64,000 nucleotides of DNA from Bacteroidota bacterium (lineage in GTDB: Bacteria; Bacteroidota; Bacteroidia; Bacteroidales; F082), in contig JAHLLA010000003.1 in NCBI GenBank assembly GCA_020444415.1, positions 62,001 through 126,000 on the forward strand, read 5' to 3'. This document shows positions 44,315 through 52,083 of this stretch, in pieces (position 1 is the stretch's first letter; every line of letters starts with the position of its first letter). A program made the position numbers and the translations under genes. A model generated the notes under the pieces. That model ran no database searches and was not told the DNA's origin. It was given only the letters and a program-made list of their open reading frames with translations.

Positions 44315-45367
44315 ATGAAGATCAACAGAAATAATTACGAAATCTTTTTCATCGATTTTTACGATGGCAAGCTTACTGATATGCAGCAGCTTGAGATGGA
44401 TGTATTTCTGAAAAACAACCCCGATCTGAAAGAGGAGTTTGAGGAATTTGAAAATATCACACTTGAAAAATCAGCGATTGCTTATGCCCCAAAGCAGGAT
44501 TTAAAAAGGCCTGAAATAATTGAAGTATCTGGCATCAGTGAAGAAAATTACGAAGAAACCTTCATTGCCTGGTATGAAAATGACCTGGATACCAATGAAA
44601 AAGCAACTTTACTGTCCTTTTTAGACGCAAACCCACATCTGGAAAAGGAATTTCAAAGCCACGCAATGCTTTTGCTGAAAAAAGAAGACATCGTTTTTAA
44701 GGATAAGGAGTCGCTTAAAAAGAGGGCTTATGTCGGATACTATTGGTACGTAGCGGCTGCAGCTTTATTGATATTTTTGGCTTTGAGTTTTTTCCTTATT
44801 CAGAACCGACCAGCAACTTCACCGATTCGTTATGAAATTGCCAACATAGAACCGGCAGCGATCTCTAATTCTATAAATTCAGACAGGTCGAATCAGTTGA
44901 TTGTTCGGTCACGGAAAGATCAGGTTTTACAGTTACCACAACCCGAATCTTTTGGAGGAGAAAAAATACAAATGCTGGCTTCGGTTCAGCCGGATATAAA
45001 TTTATTGCATCAAATCGTCACTGATCTCATCAATAGGAATTACGCCGATGAAACGATCCTTTTAGTCCAAATGGAAGAGCCAAAGAAAAGAGGTCTCCTC
45101 GCACAGTTTTTCAGAAAGAATGTGGCTGATGTTACTGAAAGTCTCGGTATTGAAAATGATCTGGCAGATCAATCAGGAAAAAAGAAGAAAGATCCGGGAT
45201 TTGTTAAATTCCTGGATGGAAGTCTTACCGTATTCAACACCATTACCGGCAGTGATGCCGAATTGGTAAAAAACTACGATAATAATGGCAACCTTAAGAA
45301 TTACAGTCTCGAAGGACAAGCTTTTGTCGTCAATCGGAAACTACCTGCCGGAAAGTCATCTGATTAA
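44315..45367 (+). CDS. Putative membrane-anchored anti-sigma factor
   Basis: 350 residues with one transmembrane helix (about 144-166, YYWYVAAAALLIFLAL). The cytoplasmic N-terminal part appears to contain two copies of the same small helical unit: about 7-45 (DFYDGKLTDMQQLEMDVFLKNNPDL core) and about 82-120 (WYENDLDTNEKATLLSFLDANPHL core). The C-terminal part (about 170-350) would be periplasmic; it is unassigned. The zinc-binding HxxxCxxC motif of classical anti-sigma factors is absent. Position directly after the ECF sigma gene (12 nt) is the main reason for the call; no sigma-binding motif is recognised. Confidence 0.7.
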   Translation: MKINRNNYEIFFIDFYDGKLTDMQQLEMDVFLKNNPDLKEEFEEFENITLEKSAIAYAPKQDLKRPEIIEVSGISEENYEETFIAWYENDLDTNEKATLLSFLDANPHLEKEFQSHAMLLLKKEDIVFKDKESLKKRAYVGYYWYVAAAALLIFLALSFFLIQNRPATSPIRYEIANIEPAAISNSINSDRSNQLIVRSRKDQVLQLPQPESFGGEKIQMLASVQPDINLLHQIVTDLINRNYADETILLVQMEEPKKRGLLAQFFRKNVADVTESLGIENDLADQSGKKKKDPGFVKFLDGSLTVFNTITGSDAELVKNYDNNGNLKNYSLEGQAFVVNRKLPAGKSSD

Positions 45368-45424
45368 AGATTGAAATATCTTAAAATAAATTTACATGCG
45401 TAATGCCCTCAAGCCGGACAGGCT

Positions 45425-45456
45425 CTTACTTTTTTTCTGTAGCAAAAAAAAGTAAG
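45425..45456. repeat. A/T-rich hairpin
   Basis: CTTACTTTTTTT pairs with AAAAAAAGTAAG across an 8-nt loop. I associate such CTTTACTTTTTTT-type hairpins with dispersed repeats in Bacteroidota; it may also act as a terminator. Confidence 0.5.
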
Positions 45457-45525
45457 CAAAAAATGCCACCGCTGATGAAAAAATTACTAAAAATCAATTT
45501 ATTCCACTTAAAGAAAATAACTCGC

Positions 45526-45541
45526 CCCGATAGCTATCGGG
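45526..45541. repeat. Perfect palindrome CCCGATAGCTATCGGG
   Basis: A 16-nt perfect palindrome in a non-coding gap, GC-rich at the ends; REP-like. Confidence 0.5.
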
Positions 45542-45711
45542 ACTCAAACAGATTTTCTTTCTTAACGCTACATAAATAGGTTTTCTTAACGTATTTTTTC
45601 AAAGGCGGAAAACTACTTTAAAATTGATATACTTCTCATCACCATTAAGTATCTATTGTTTTGTTTGCCTTGAGTTATGTTTAATGTTTGAAAAATGATT
45701 GCTTTTTTACC

Positions 45712-45738
45712 TGTAACAAAATCAGGGAGTTGTTCGTC
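45712..45738 (+). promoter_or_regulatory. ECF-type promoter of the head-GIN gene
   Basis: TGTAAC at 45712-45717, 17 nt spacer, CGTC at 45735-45738, 29 nt before the ATG. It matches the sigma gene promoter at 43753-43779 in both boxes and in spacing. Confidence 0.75.
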
Positions 45739-45767
45739 ATACCACCAAACATTAAAATCGATGAATT

Positions 45768-47369
45768 ATGACAAGAATTAAACATGTATTATTGATACTG
45801 GCAGCTATCATATATATTTTGCCTGCCATGGCACAGGTTTCCGGAAAAGGAGAAATTGTAAAACAGGAAAGGCAAGTGGGCCAGTTCGATGCGATTGATA
45901 TTGGTGGCGGACAAGAAGTTGTTTTGTTGCAAGGGGATGATTACAGCGTGGTTATTGAAACAAACGCCAATTTACTGGATCAGATCGATGTGGTTTTAAA
46001 AAACACAACACTCTCATTTGAATACAATAAAATCAAACGATATGACGAATTAAAGTTTTATATCACGGCACCGGATTTTAAAATGATCAAAGCATCGGGA
46101 GCATCGGAAGTGATGTCGCCAGAAACACTTAAAGGAGCTGATTTGGAAATAGTTGCCAATGGCGCATCTGAGATCAAACTTAAGCTGGATTATAACAAGG
46201 TAATTACGAAAGCTACGGGCGCATCTGAAGTAAAACTTTCAGGGAAAGCCACATCGCATGTAGTCGATGCCAGTGGCGCATCCGAAGTGAAAGCAAAAGA
46301 ATTTGAAACGCAAAGTACAGTGGCAAATGCAAGTGGCGCCAGCGAAATATTTGTGAATACCAGTTCCAATTTAACTTATGATATTAGTGGTGCTTCAGAA
46401 GTAAAATATTTAAATACCCCGGAGTCGTTAACCGTGAAATCAAATACGAGAGAAAAAAGTGTCGTAATGATTAATGACACGATTAGGAAAGCCGAAGTTT
46501 ACACATACAGCGATACAACCACTGTAAAGGTGGGCGGTTTGAATGTTGAAGTGATTGATAGCGATACGACAAAGGTAACTGTTGGCAGGCACATGATTAT
46601 TATTGATGACGATGGAAATGTGAAGTATGAGAAATGTAAAAAACCACGTTTTAACGGCCACTGGGGTGGTGTTGAGCTGGGTATCAATGGTTATGTAACT
46701 CCCGATTTTAATACCAACTGGGAGAAGAAGAATGATTATCTGAATTTGCAGTATGAAAAATCAATGGCTGTAAACCTGAACTTGTATGAACAGAATATTG
46801 CCCTCAATAAGGCCAAAAACATGGGATTAGTGACCGGAATCGGTATGGCGTGGGTAAACTATCGGTTTAGCTCAAGTACTTATTTAACTTCTGATAATTC
46901 GCAAATCAATGGGTATTATATGGTTGATCAAAATGGAAACGATTTATCCCTTGATAAAACCAAGTTAACAGTAATGTACATAACGGTTCCTTTTATGTAT
47001 GAAATTCAGACCAAAAATACCAACCGTTACAAACGCTTTCATTTTGGAATCGGTGTACTCGGAAGTGCCAGGGTAAGAACCCATACCAAAGTTTATTTTA
47101 ATAATGCCAATGAGATCTATTATTTGCAGGATCCCGGCACCGGTATAGTTGGTGAGTCTTCGTTCAATACGCCCAATGCAAGCCAACGAAATATTGTAAA
47201 GGATTATGATAGTTTTCACCTGCAACCTTTTAAATTTGAAGGTATGGTCAGGATCGGTTTCAGTGTGATCAACTTGTGGGCGCATGTAGGACTGAACCAG
47301 TTATTTATAAAAGAACGTGGGCCTGAATTATATACATGGTCGGCAGGGATTACAATTGCCGGGTGGTAA
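45768..47369 (+). CDS. Head-GIN domain protein fused to an outer-membrane beta-barrel
   Basis: 533 residues. Signal peptide ending AMAQ. Residues about 30-220 form a DUF2807/head-GIN beta-helix with the repeating SGASEV or GASEI motif about every 20-25 residues. From about 295 the protein changes to an outer-membrane beta-barrel-like domain (GVELGINGYVTPDF, alternating aromatic strands, ending SAGITIAGW), so it may be surface anchored. It probably works in the envelope as an adhesin or stress-related protein. It is the predicted target of the upstream ECF sigma factor through its TGTAAC-N17-CGTC promoter, and is followed by a terminator at 47397-47430. Confidence 0.88.
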   Translation: MTRIKHVLLILAAIIYILPAMAQVSGKGEIVKQERQVGQFDAIDIGGGQEVVLLQGDDYSVVIETNANLLDQIDVVLKNTTLSFEYNKIKRYDELKFYITAPDFKMIKASGASEVMSPETLKGADLEIVANGASEIKLKLDYNKVITKATGASEVKLSGKATSHVVDASGASEVKAKEFETQSTVANASGASEIFVNTSSNLTYDISGASEVKYLNTPESLTVKSNTREKSVVMINDTIRKAEVYTYSDTTTVKVGGLNVEVIDSDTTKVTVGRHMIIIDDDGNVKYEKCKKPRFNGHWGGVELGINGYVTPDFNTNWEKKNDYLNLQYEKSMAVNLNLYEQNIALNKAKNMGLVTGIGMAWVNYRFSSSTYLTSDNSQINGYYMVDQNGNDLSLDKTKLTVMYITVPFMYEIQTKNTNRYKRFHFGIGVLGSARVRTHTKVYFNNANEIYYLQDPGTGIVGESSFNTPNASQRNIVKDYDSFHLQPFKFEGMVRIGFSVINLWAHVGLNQLFIKERGPELYTWSAGITIAGW

Positions 47370-47396
47370 AATTTTGCTTATACCTGCAATTACTTG

Positions 47397-47430
47397 GCTC
47401 CATCACTTAAAAAGGATGGGGCTTTTTTTT
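47397..47430 (+). terminator. Terminator after the head-GIN gene
   Basis: GCTCCATC / GATGGGGC stem (one G-U pair) followed by T8. It overlaps the yebC promoter box at its last base. Confidence 0.75.
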
Positions 47431-47437
47431 ATTTTTG
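47430..47437 (+). promoter_or_regulatory. -7 element of yebC
   Basis: TATTTTTG, an exact TAnnTTTG match, 27 nt before the ATG at 47465; an upstream TTG codon in frame lies inside the box. Confidence 0.5.
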
Positions 47438-47464
47438 CAGGGCTTATCACTAAAAAACTGCAAT

Positions 47465-48208
47465 ATGTCAGGACACAGCAAATGGTCAACTATTAAAAGA
47501 AAGAAGGGCGCATTGGACGCCAAGAGATCGAAGATATTTTCAAAGCTTATCAAGGAGATAACTGTAGCCGTAAAAGAAGGTGGCCCTGATCCGGAAGGAA
47601 ACCCCAGGTTGCGTTTGGCCATCGCAAATGCTAAAGGGCAAAGTATGCCCAAAGACAATATTGAACGGGCTATTTCAAAGGGAAAAGATAAAGATTCGGC
47701 CAATTTTACCGAAGCTACTTACGAGGGCTATTTATCACATGGCATTGCCGTATATGTAGAGACACAAACGGATAATACGCAACGCACCGTTTCCAATGTG
47801 CGTGCTATCTTTAATAAATATAGCGGTAGTTTGGGCACCAATGGTTCCTTAAGTTTTTTATTCGACAGGAAAGGCATATTTTCAGTGCCCAAAGGCGAAA
47901 TTGACCCGGATGAATTTGAACTGGAAGTAATTGACGCCGGCGCCGAAGATATTGAACTGGATGATGATGGGTTTTTCCATATCACCACATCCATGGAAGA
48001 TTTCGGAAGCATGATGAAAAAGTTAGAAGAATTAGGTATTGAACCCGAATCGGCAGAACTTCAGCGCATTCCACATGAAACAAAAGCACTTGATAAAGAA
48101 TCGGCTCTTAAAATTCTGAAAGTGATCGAATTATTTGAAGACGATGACGATGTGCAGCAAGTATTCCATAATATGGAATTAACGGATGAACTGATGGACG
48201 AAATGTAA
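47465..48208 (+). CDS. YebC/PmpR family DNA-binding regulatory protein
   Basis: Cytoplasmic YebC-family protein, reported as a transcriptional regulator and, in some bacteria, a translation factor. 247 residues from the ATG at 47465, with the diagnostic N-terminus MSGHSKWSTIKRKKGA. Visible motifs: RSKIFSKLIKEI, NPRLRLAIANAK, MPKDNIERAI, YEGYLSHGIAVYVETQTDN. An in-frame TTG at 47435 would add 10 residues but lies in the promoter. Confidence 0.95.
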   Translation: MSGHSKWSTIKRKKGALDAKRSKIFSKLIKEITVAVKEGGPDPEGNPRLRLAIANAKGQSMPKDNIERAISKGKDKDSANFTEATYEGYLSHGIAVYVETQTDNTQRTVSNVRAIFNKYSGSLGTNGSLSFLFDRKGIFSVPKGEIDPDEFELEVIDAGAEDIELDDDGFFHITTSMEDFGSMMKKLEELGIEPESAELQRIPHETKALDKESALKILKVIELFEDDDDVQQVFHNMELTDELMDEM

Positions 48209-48245
48209 ACGATTTAACGGAACATTCATTACTAAATTTAAAACT

Positions 48246-48695
48246 ATGCAAGTATTATTACCTTATCTACATTTTATAGGCATCATGGTGATCATGGGTT
48301 CTTTGATTTCTGAACACCTGATGTTGAAACCTGGAATTTTAAAGCAACAGATCAAATCCCTTGCCGGTGTAGATCTTATATATTGGCTGGCCATAATAGT
48401 GGTGCTAGCTTCAGGTATACTTAGATGGCTGGTGTTCGATCCGAAAGGTGTTGACTTTTTTAGCAAAAACCCGCTGTTTCATATTAAACTGACGGTATTC
48501 TTTATCATGGTTATCATTTCTATTTTTCCAACTTTAAAACTGCGTAAATGGAATAGGCAAGCCCGGCAGGGAAATCACTTGGATGTTAGTGATAAAGACA
48601 TTAAAAAACAATTGATGTTCATCCGGATTGAACTATTGCTATTGGCCATTATTCCTTTATTGGCCGTTATGGTAGCCCTGGGGAAGGGGTTTTAG
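48246..48695 (+). CDS. Small integral membrane protein (DUF2214-like)
   Basis: 149 residues with four predicted helices (about 3-25, 42-62, 78-96, 122-145). HFIGIMVIMGSLISEHLML and the second-helix LIYWLAIIVVLASGILRWLVF resemble the DUF2214 family; conserved His9 and His24-like positions might bind haem, but that is a guess. It starts 37 nt after yebC and could be read from the same transcript. Confidence 0.75.
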   Translation: MQVLLPYLHFIGIMVIMGSLISEHLMLKPGILKQQIKSLAGVDLIYWLAIIVVLASGILRWLVFDPKGVDFFSKNPLFHIKLTVFFIMVIISIFPTLKLRKWNRQARQGNHLDVSDKDIKKQLMFIRIELLLLAIIPLLAVMVALGKGF

Positions 48696-48723
48696 GAAAC
48701 TCATTTAAAGTTTATTACTGGCA

Positions 48724-48768
48724 AAAAAAAATAGAGGTGAATTTGGTAAGAACCAATGCACCTCTATT
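48724..48768 (-). terminator. Terminator of mscL
   Basis: AATAGAGGTG / CACCTCTATT stem (48730-48739 and 48759-48768); the A run on the left reads as T8 on the minus strand after the hairpin, so it serves the mscL gene. Confidence 0.8.
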
Positions 48769-48792
48769 CATTGCGCTATGTTTTGCTGATAT

Positions 48793-49227
48793 CTATCCTT
48801 TTTTCAACTGATCACGGATTTCAGTCAGTAATTCAACTTCTTTTGAAGGAGCCGGGGGTGGTGCCGGTTTTTCTTCTTCCTTTTTCTGCATATTATTGTA
48901 GGCTTTTACCACCATAAAGATAGCTAAAGCAACAATTATAAAAGTAATGATGGTATTTATAAAAACACCATAACTGATTGCTACTTCACTAACAGCTGGT
49001 ATAATTACAGTATCGCCTTCAACAACAGCAACTACTTCTTCTTTTAAAACATATTTTAATTCGCTGAAATCAACACCGCCAAGTAACATTCCGATAGGCG
49101 GCATAATGATGTCATTTACCAGTGATTTGACGATGGCTCCGAAATAGGTAGCTAAAATTAAACCAACAGCCATGTCGATTACACTGCCTTTGTTAATAAA
49201 GGCTTTAAATTCCTTGATCATTCCCAT
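48793..49227 (-). CDS. mscL: Large-conductance mechanosensitive channel
   Basis: Inner-membrane homopentameric channel that opens on hypo-osmotic shock. 144 residues with the N-terminal amphipathic helix ([24 protein letters not shown] region), first helix with the [22 protein letters not shown] pore segment, periplasmic loop, second helix ([20 protein letters not shown]) and a charged C-terminal helix ([11 protein letters not shown]). A near-match promoter (TAAAAGTA on the plus strand at 49277-49284) lies upstream. Confidence 0.96.
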   Translation of the reverse strand: MGMIKEFKAFINKGSVIDMAVGLILATYFGAIVKSLVNDIIMPPIGMLLGGVDFSELKYVLKEEVVAVVEGDTVIIPAVSEVAISYGVFINTIITFIIVALAIFMVVKAYNNMQKKEEEKPAPPPAPSKEVELLTEIRDQLKKG

Positions 49228-49356
49228 GATTTTTGTTTTTGGTTAGTACTAGTTTATGGGCTTGCTTTGAAGATTTTAAAAGTAGGAAAAAAATCAATAT
49301 AATATTATTTGTACGATTTCAATAAACTATTTGTGTTGACATTGCTATTTTTTTAG

Positions 49357-49797
49357 TTAAATGGACTTAAGTTTTTCGACAATTTCGATAGCACTTGCTA
49401 CACATTTCTCGCAAACCTTTTCCGATAATTTGTTTGAAGTAAAATAATGCTGACCTACAGCAGTTTTCAGATCACAATTCAGCAATTCGCTGCATTTGGT
49501 TGCAGCATTCGAGTCTTTAAAAGCTTCATTAAATTGCTGGATCATTCGGATACTTTCTTCTTTTCCTTTTTCGGGCTCAGTATATTTCTTGCTGTTGTAG
49601 ATGCCAATTACCATAAAAGCTCCGGTAACTGCCCCGCAGGTTTCCTGCAAGCGACCCATTCCGGCTCCAAACCCGCTTGAGATTTCCATGGATAATTCAA
49701 CATCAAATTGAAGTTCGTCAGTGTAAACTGATAACACAGACTGGGCGCAATTTGACCCTTTCCGAAATGCTTCTATTGCTTTTTGTGGCTTCGACAT
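49357..49797 (-). CDS. C_GCAxxG_C_C family putative redox protein
   Basis: 146 residues, no signal peptide. Cysteines are placed as in the C_GCAxxG_C_C family: NCAQSV near residue 17, ETCGAVTGA near 58, C near 97-103 and the C-terminal KVCEKCV pair. The function of the family is not settled; a redox-active or metal-binding role is assumed. It is the last gene of a likely three-gene unit, 8 nt after the small membrane protein gene. Confidence 0.88.
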   Translation of the reverse strand: MSKPQKAIEAFRKGSNCAQSVLSVYTDELQFDVELSMEISSGFGAGMGRLQETCGAVTGAFMVIGIYNSKKYTEPEKGKEESIRMIQQFNEAFKDSNAATKCSELLNCDLKTAVGQHYFTSNKLSEKVCEKCVASAIEIVEKLKSI

Positions 49798-49805
49798 AAT
49801 TTAGT

Positions 49806-50261
49806 TTAGTTGGCTTTTATCCATATCTCCAGTAGGATCGCAACTGCATCTGCAGTAAGTATGGCAAGGAATCCCAATTCGTATTTTAGTTTGGCTCTAC
49901 TGATGATAGCAGTTAAACCTGTTGCCACTGTAACTATAGGCAGTAGCGCAGTATTACCATGCCAGTGATAAAAAGTCCAAAGCCAGTAAACAAAAATGGA
50001 AGCTGACATCAAACAAATAATAATCCGGCTGCCTATTTTCTTATTTTTTACAGTAACTCCATAAATAAAAGCCAGCGCAACAAAAACCATATACGCGTGT
50101 AAACCGTATGGCTGTAGCGGTTTAGTGGTAAAAAGCACCAGAATGGTACTAATAACCATACCGATTGAAATAATTGAAGGGATTAATCTTCTGGATTTAA
50201 AGATCCAGAAAAGAGCAAAGGCAGAAGTCACCATCAAAAGTATGTCTATAAGGATAGTCAA
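49806..50261 (-). CDS. Hypothetical membrane protein
   Basis: 151 residues that are almost entirely hydrophobic, with five or six predicted helices (TILIDILLMVTSAFALFWIF at the start, LGFLAILTADAVAILLEI at the end). No family recognised. Located between the DUF2007-like gene (3 nt gap) and the C_GCAxxG_C_C gene (8 nt gap), so probably co-expressed with both. Confidence 0.7.
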   Translation of the reverse strand: MTILIDILLMVTSAFALFWIFKSRRLIPSIISIGMVISTILVLFTTKPLQPYGLHAYMVFVALAFIYGVTVKNKKIGSRIIICLMSASIFVYWLWTFYHWHGNTALLPIVTVATGLTAIISRAKLKYELGFLAILTADAVAILLEIWIKAN

Positions 50262-50264
50262 TTT

Positions 50265-50504
50265 TTAAGTGTTCTTGCGATTTACAAATTCCGAAACAAC
50301 AGCTTCAGCCAATGCAGCATCCGATTCCCTGATAAATAAATCAACAGCCGAAGGTATACCACCGAAAAAACCGGCAGCATTTCCCGATCGAAAATCATTT
50401 TTGATCATGCTAGAAATACCTTTTTCTTCAAGTTCTCCTTTGAGCAGTATGACGGATACTTCGGTTCCCGTATAAATCCTGATGAGGTCTTTTTGAGTTT
50501 TCAT
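50265..50504 (-). CDS. DUF2007 domain protein
   Basis: Small protein of about 79 residues, beginning MKTQKDLIRIYTGTEVSVI. The segment LKGELEEKGISSMIKND and the C-terminal DLFIRESDAALAEAVV are typical of the DUF2007 putative signal-transducing family, which is related to PII-like ferredoxin folds. Start chosen at 50504; an upstream ATG at 50525 is possible but sits only 9 nt from the -7 element. Confidence 0.75.
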   Translation of the reverse strand: MKTQKDLIRIYTGTEVSVILLKGELEEKGISSMIKNDFRSGNAAGFFGGIPSAVDLFIRESDAALAEAVVSEFVNRKNT

Positions 50505-50534
50505 TTTCGCTTTTTTTGGGTTCATTCCATGTAC

Positions 50535-50542
50535 CAAATATA
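50535..50542 (-). promoter_or_regulatory. -7 element of the DUF2007-led operon
   Basis: The minus strand reads TATATTTG, an exact TAnnTTTG match, 30 nt before the chosen start. Confidence 0.5.
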
Positions 50543-50750
50543 AGAAATTATGATGCGTCTTTATAAGTCTCTGAGACTGAAAAAGTAGTATGCATTTAAA
50601 TAGCATAATTATTTTCTAAAAGCTTGACTTTATATTGAATTTATTGTTTATTATTGCACGCTTTTTTGAGAACGGATAAGCGGATTGTAACATATTGTTT
50701 AACAAATAATTATAACGGGTTTTATTTAAATATTTTTAATTTAAACAGAA

Positions 50751-52049
50751 ATGATACGCAAAAAAATGCAAGTTTCGAAATCATCTACGATCACTGATGA
50801 TTTTGAAGAACCTCCTCCACTGAATGGGAACAGCCATTCACCCATCATTTCACTCTTAGCCGGGATTCCGGTTTCATCACATCACATTTCACGAAAGTCA
50901 ATTCTTTTTAAGGAGAAGTATTTTCCAAATGCTTCCATTGAAAACTGGAACGATTGGAAATGGCAGATACGCAATAGCTTTGCTTCTTTTGAAGAATTGC
51001 ACCGGATTTTGGAATTATCTGATGAGGAAATTGGATTTAAAGAGCAGGCTTTAAATCTTCCGGTACGGATCACACCATATTATGCCAGTCTGTTGGATCC
51101 CATTGATCCCATGCAAGCATTGAGAAGAACGATGGTGCCGGTAGTGAATGAACTAACCATAACCAAAGGTGAAGAATCAGACCCGCTGGGTGAAGAAAAT
51201 GACAGCCCGGTGCCACTGATCATTCATCGTTACCCGGATAGGGCATTGTTCCTTGTGACTGATTTTTGTTCGGCATATTGCCGCTATTGTACCCGTTCCC
51301 ACATGGTTTCCAAGAAAAAACATGCTGGATCGAAACTGATTGATGGTGCCATCGCTTATATTGCAGCACACGAAGAGATCAGAGATGTGATCATTTCAGG
51401 CGGTGACCCTTTAACGCAGTCCGATGAAAGGATTGAATACATACTGTCGAACCTGAGAGCCATTCCCCATTTGGAAATTATTCGAATCGGAACTAAAGTA
51501 CCAGCTGTATTGCCCATGAGAATCACGGAAAAGCTAACCGGGATTTTAAAAAAATACCATCCATTACTGATGAGTCTTCATTTTACCCACCCCGATGAGA
51601 TGACTCCGGAAACAATGGAAGCATGCACCAGATTAGCAGATGCCGGCATCCCGCTTGGTAGCCAAACGGTTTTACTCAAAGGAATTAATGACAATGTTGA
51701 GGTGTATAAAAAGCTGACACATCAACTGCTTAAAGCAAGGGTAAGGCCTTATTATTTATACCAGTGCGACCCGATACCCGGTTCATCCCATTTTCGTACC
51801 CCGGTTGAAACCGGCCTTGATCTGATCCGTAACCTTAGAGGTTTTACATCCGGTTATGCCATTCCACATTATGTGATTGATGCACCCGGTGGAGGCGGCA
51901 AAATACCGATACTGCCGGAATATGTTACAGGTCGTAATGATAAGGGTTTACTGCTGAGGAATTATGAGGGAAAAGAATATGTGTACCCTGATCATGGGGA
52001 AGGAATATCAGGGATCTCTCTTGATAAATTCAATCATGATGCATTCTAG
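50751..52049 (+). CDS. kamA: Lysine 2,3-aminomutase family radical-SAM enzyme
   Basis: Predicted to interconvert L-lysine and L-beta-lysine with a [4Fe-4S] cluster, SAM and PLP. The cluster motif CSAYCRYC (C173, C177, C180) and the PLP lysine in PGGGGKIP (Lys384) are intact; ISGGDPL is present. 432 residues is the size of true KamA (EpmB is about 340), and no EF-P or epmA gene adjoins it. The start is ambiguous between ATG 50751 and 50766. It leads an operon with a GNAT-deacetylase fusion, two ATP-grasp ligases and a GNAT, which implies biosynthesis of a beta-amino-acid product and not lysine fermentation. The substrate could also be glutamate or another amino acid. Confidence 0.9.
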   Translation: MIRKKMQVSKSSTITDDFEEPPPLNGNSHSPIISLLAGIPVSSHHISRKSILFKEKYFPNASIENWNDWKWQIRNSFASFEELHRILELSDEEIGFKEQALNLPVRITPYYASLLDPIDPMQALRRTMVPVVNELTITKGEESDPLGEENDSPVPLIIHRYPDRALFLVTDFCSAYCRYCTRSHMVSKKKHAGSKLIDGAIAYIAAHEEIRDVIISGGDPLTQSDERIEYILSNLRAIPHLEIIRIGTKVPAVLPMRITEKLTGILKKYHPLLMSLHFTHPDEMTPETMEACTRLADAGIPLGSQTVLLKGINDNVEVYKKLTHQLLKARVRPYYLYQCDPIPGSSHFRTPVETGLDLIRNLRGFTSGYAIPHYVIDAPGGGGKIPILPEYVTGRNDKGLLLRNYEGKEYVYPDHGEGISGISLDKFNHDAF

Positions 52050-52083
52050 TTCTGGTTCACACACAAGTTGATACTGAAATCAG

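Larger units (their letters stand above)
45368..45767. other. Intergenic region with two repeats and an ECF promoter
   Basis: 400 nt without a gene. It contains a long A/T hairpin (45425-45456), a 16-nt perfect palindrome (45526-45541), and the ECF promoter (45712-45738) for the downstream gene. Confidence 0.7.

Noticed and set aside
50751-52049. The aminomutase as EpmB acting on EF-P
   Set aside because: It is about 90 residues longer than EpmB and no epmA or efp is near; the neighbours are ligases and acetyltransferases.
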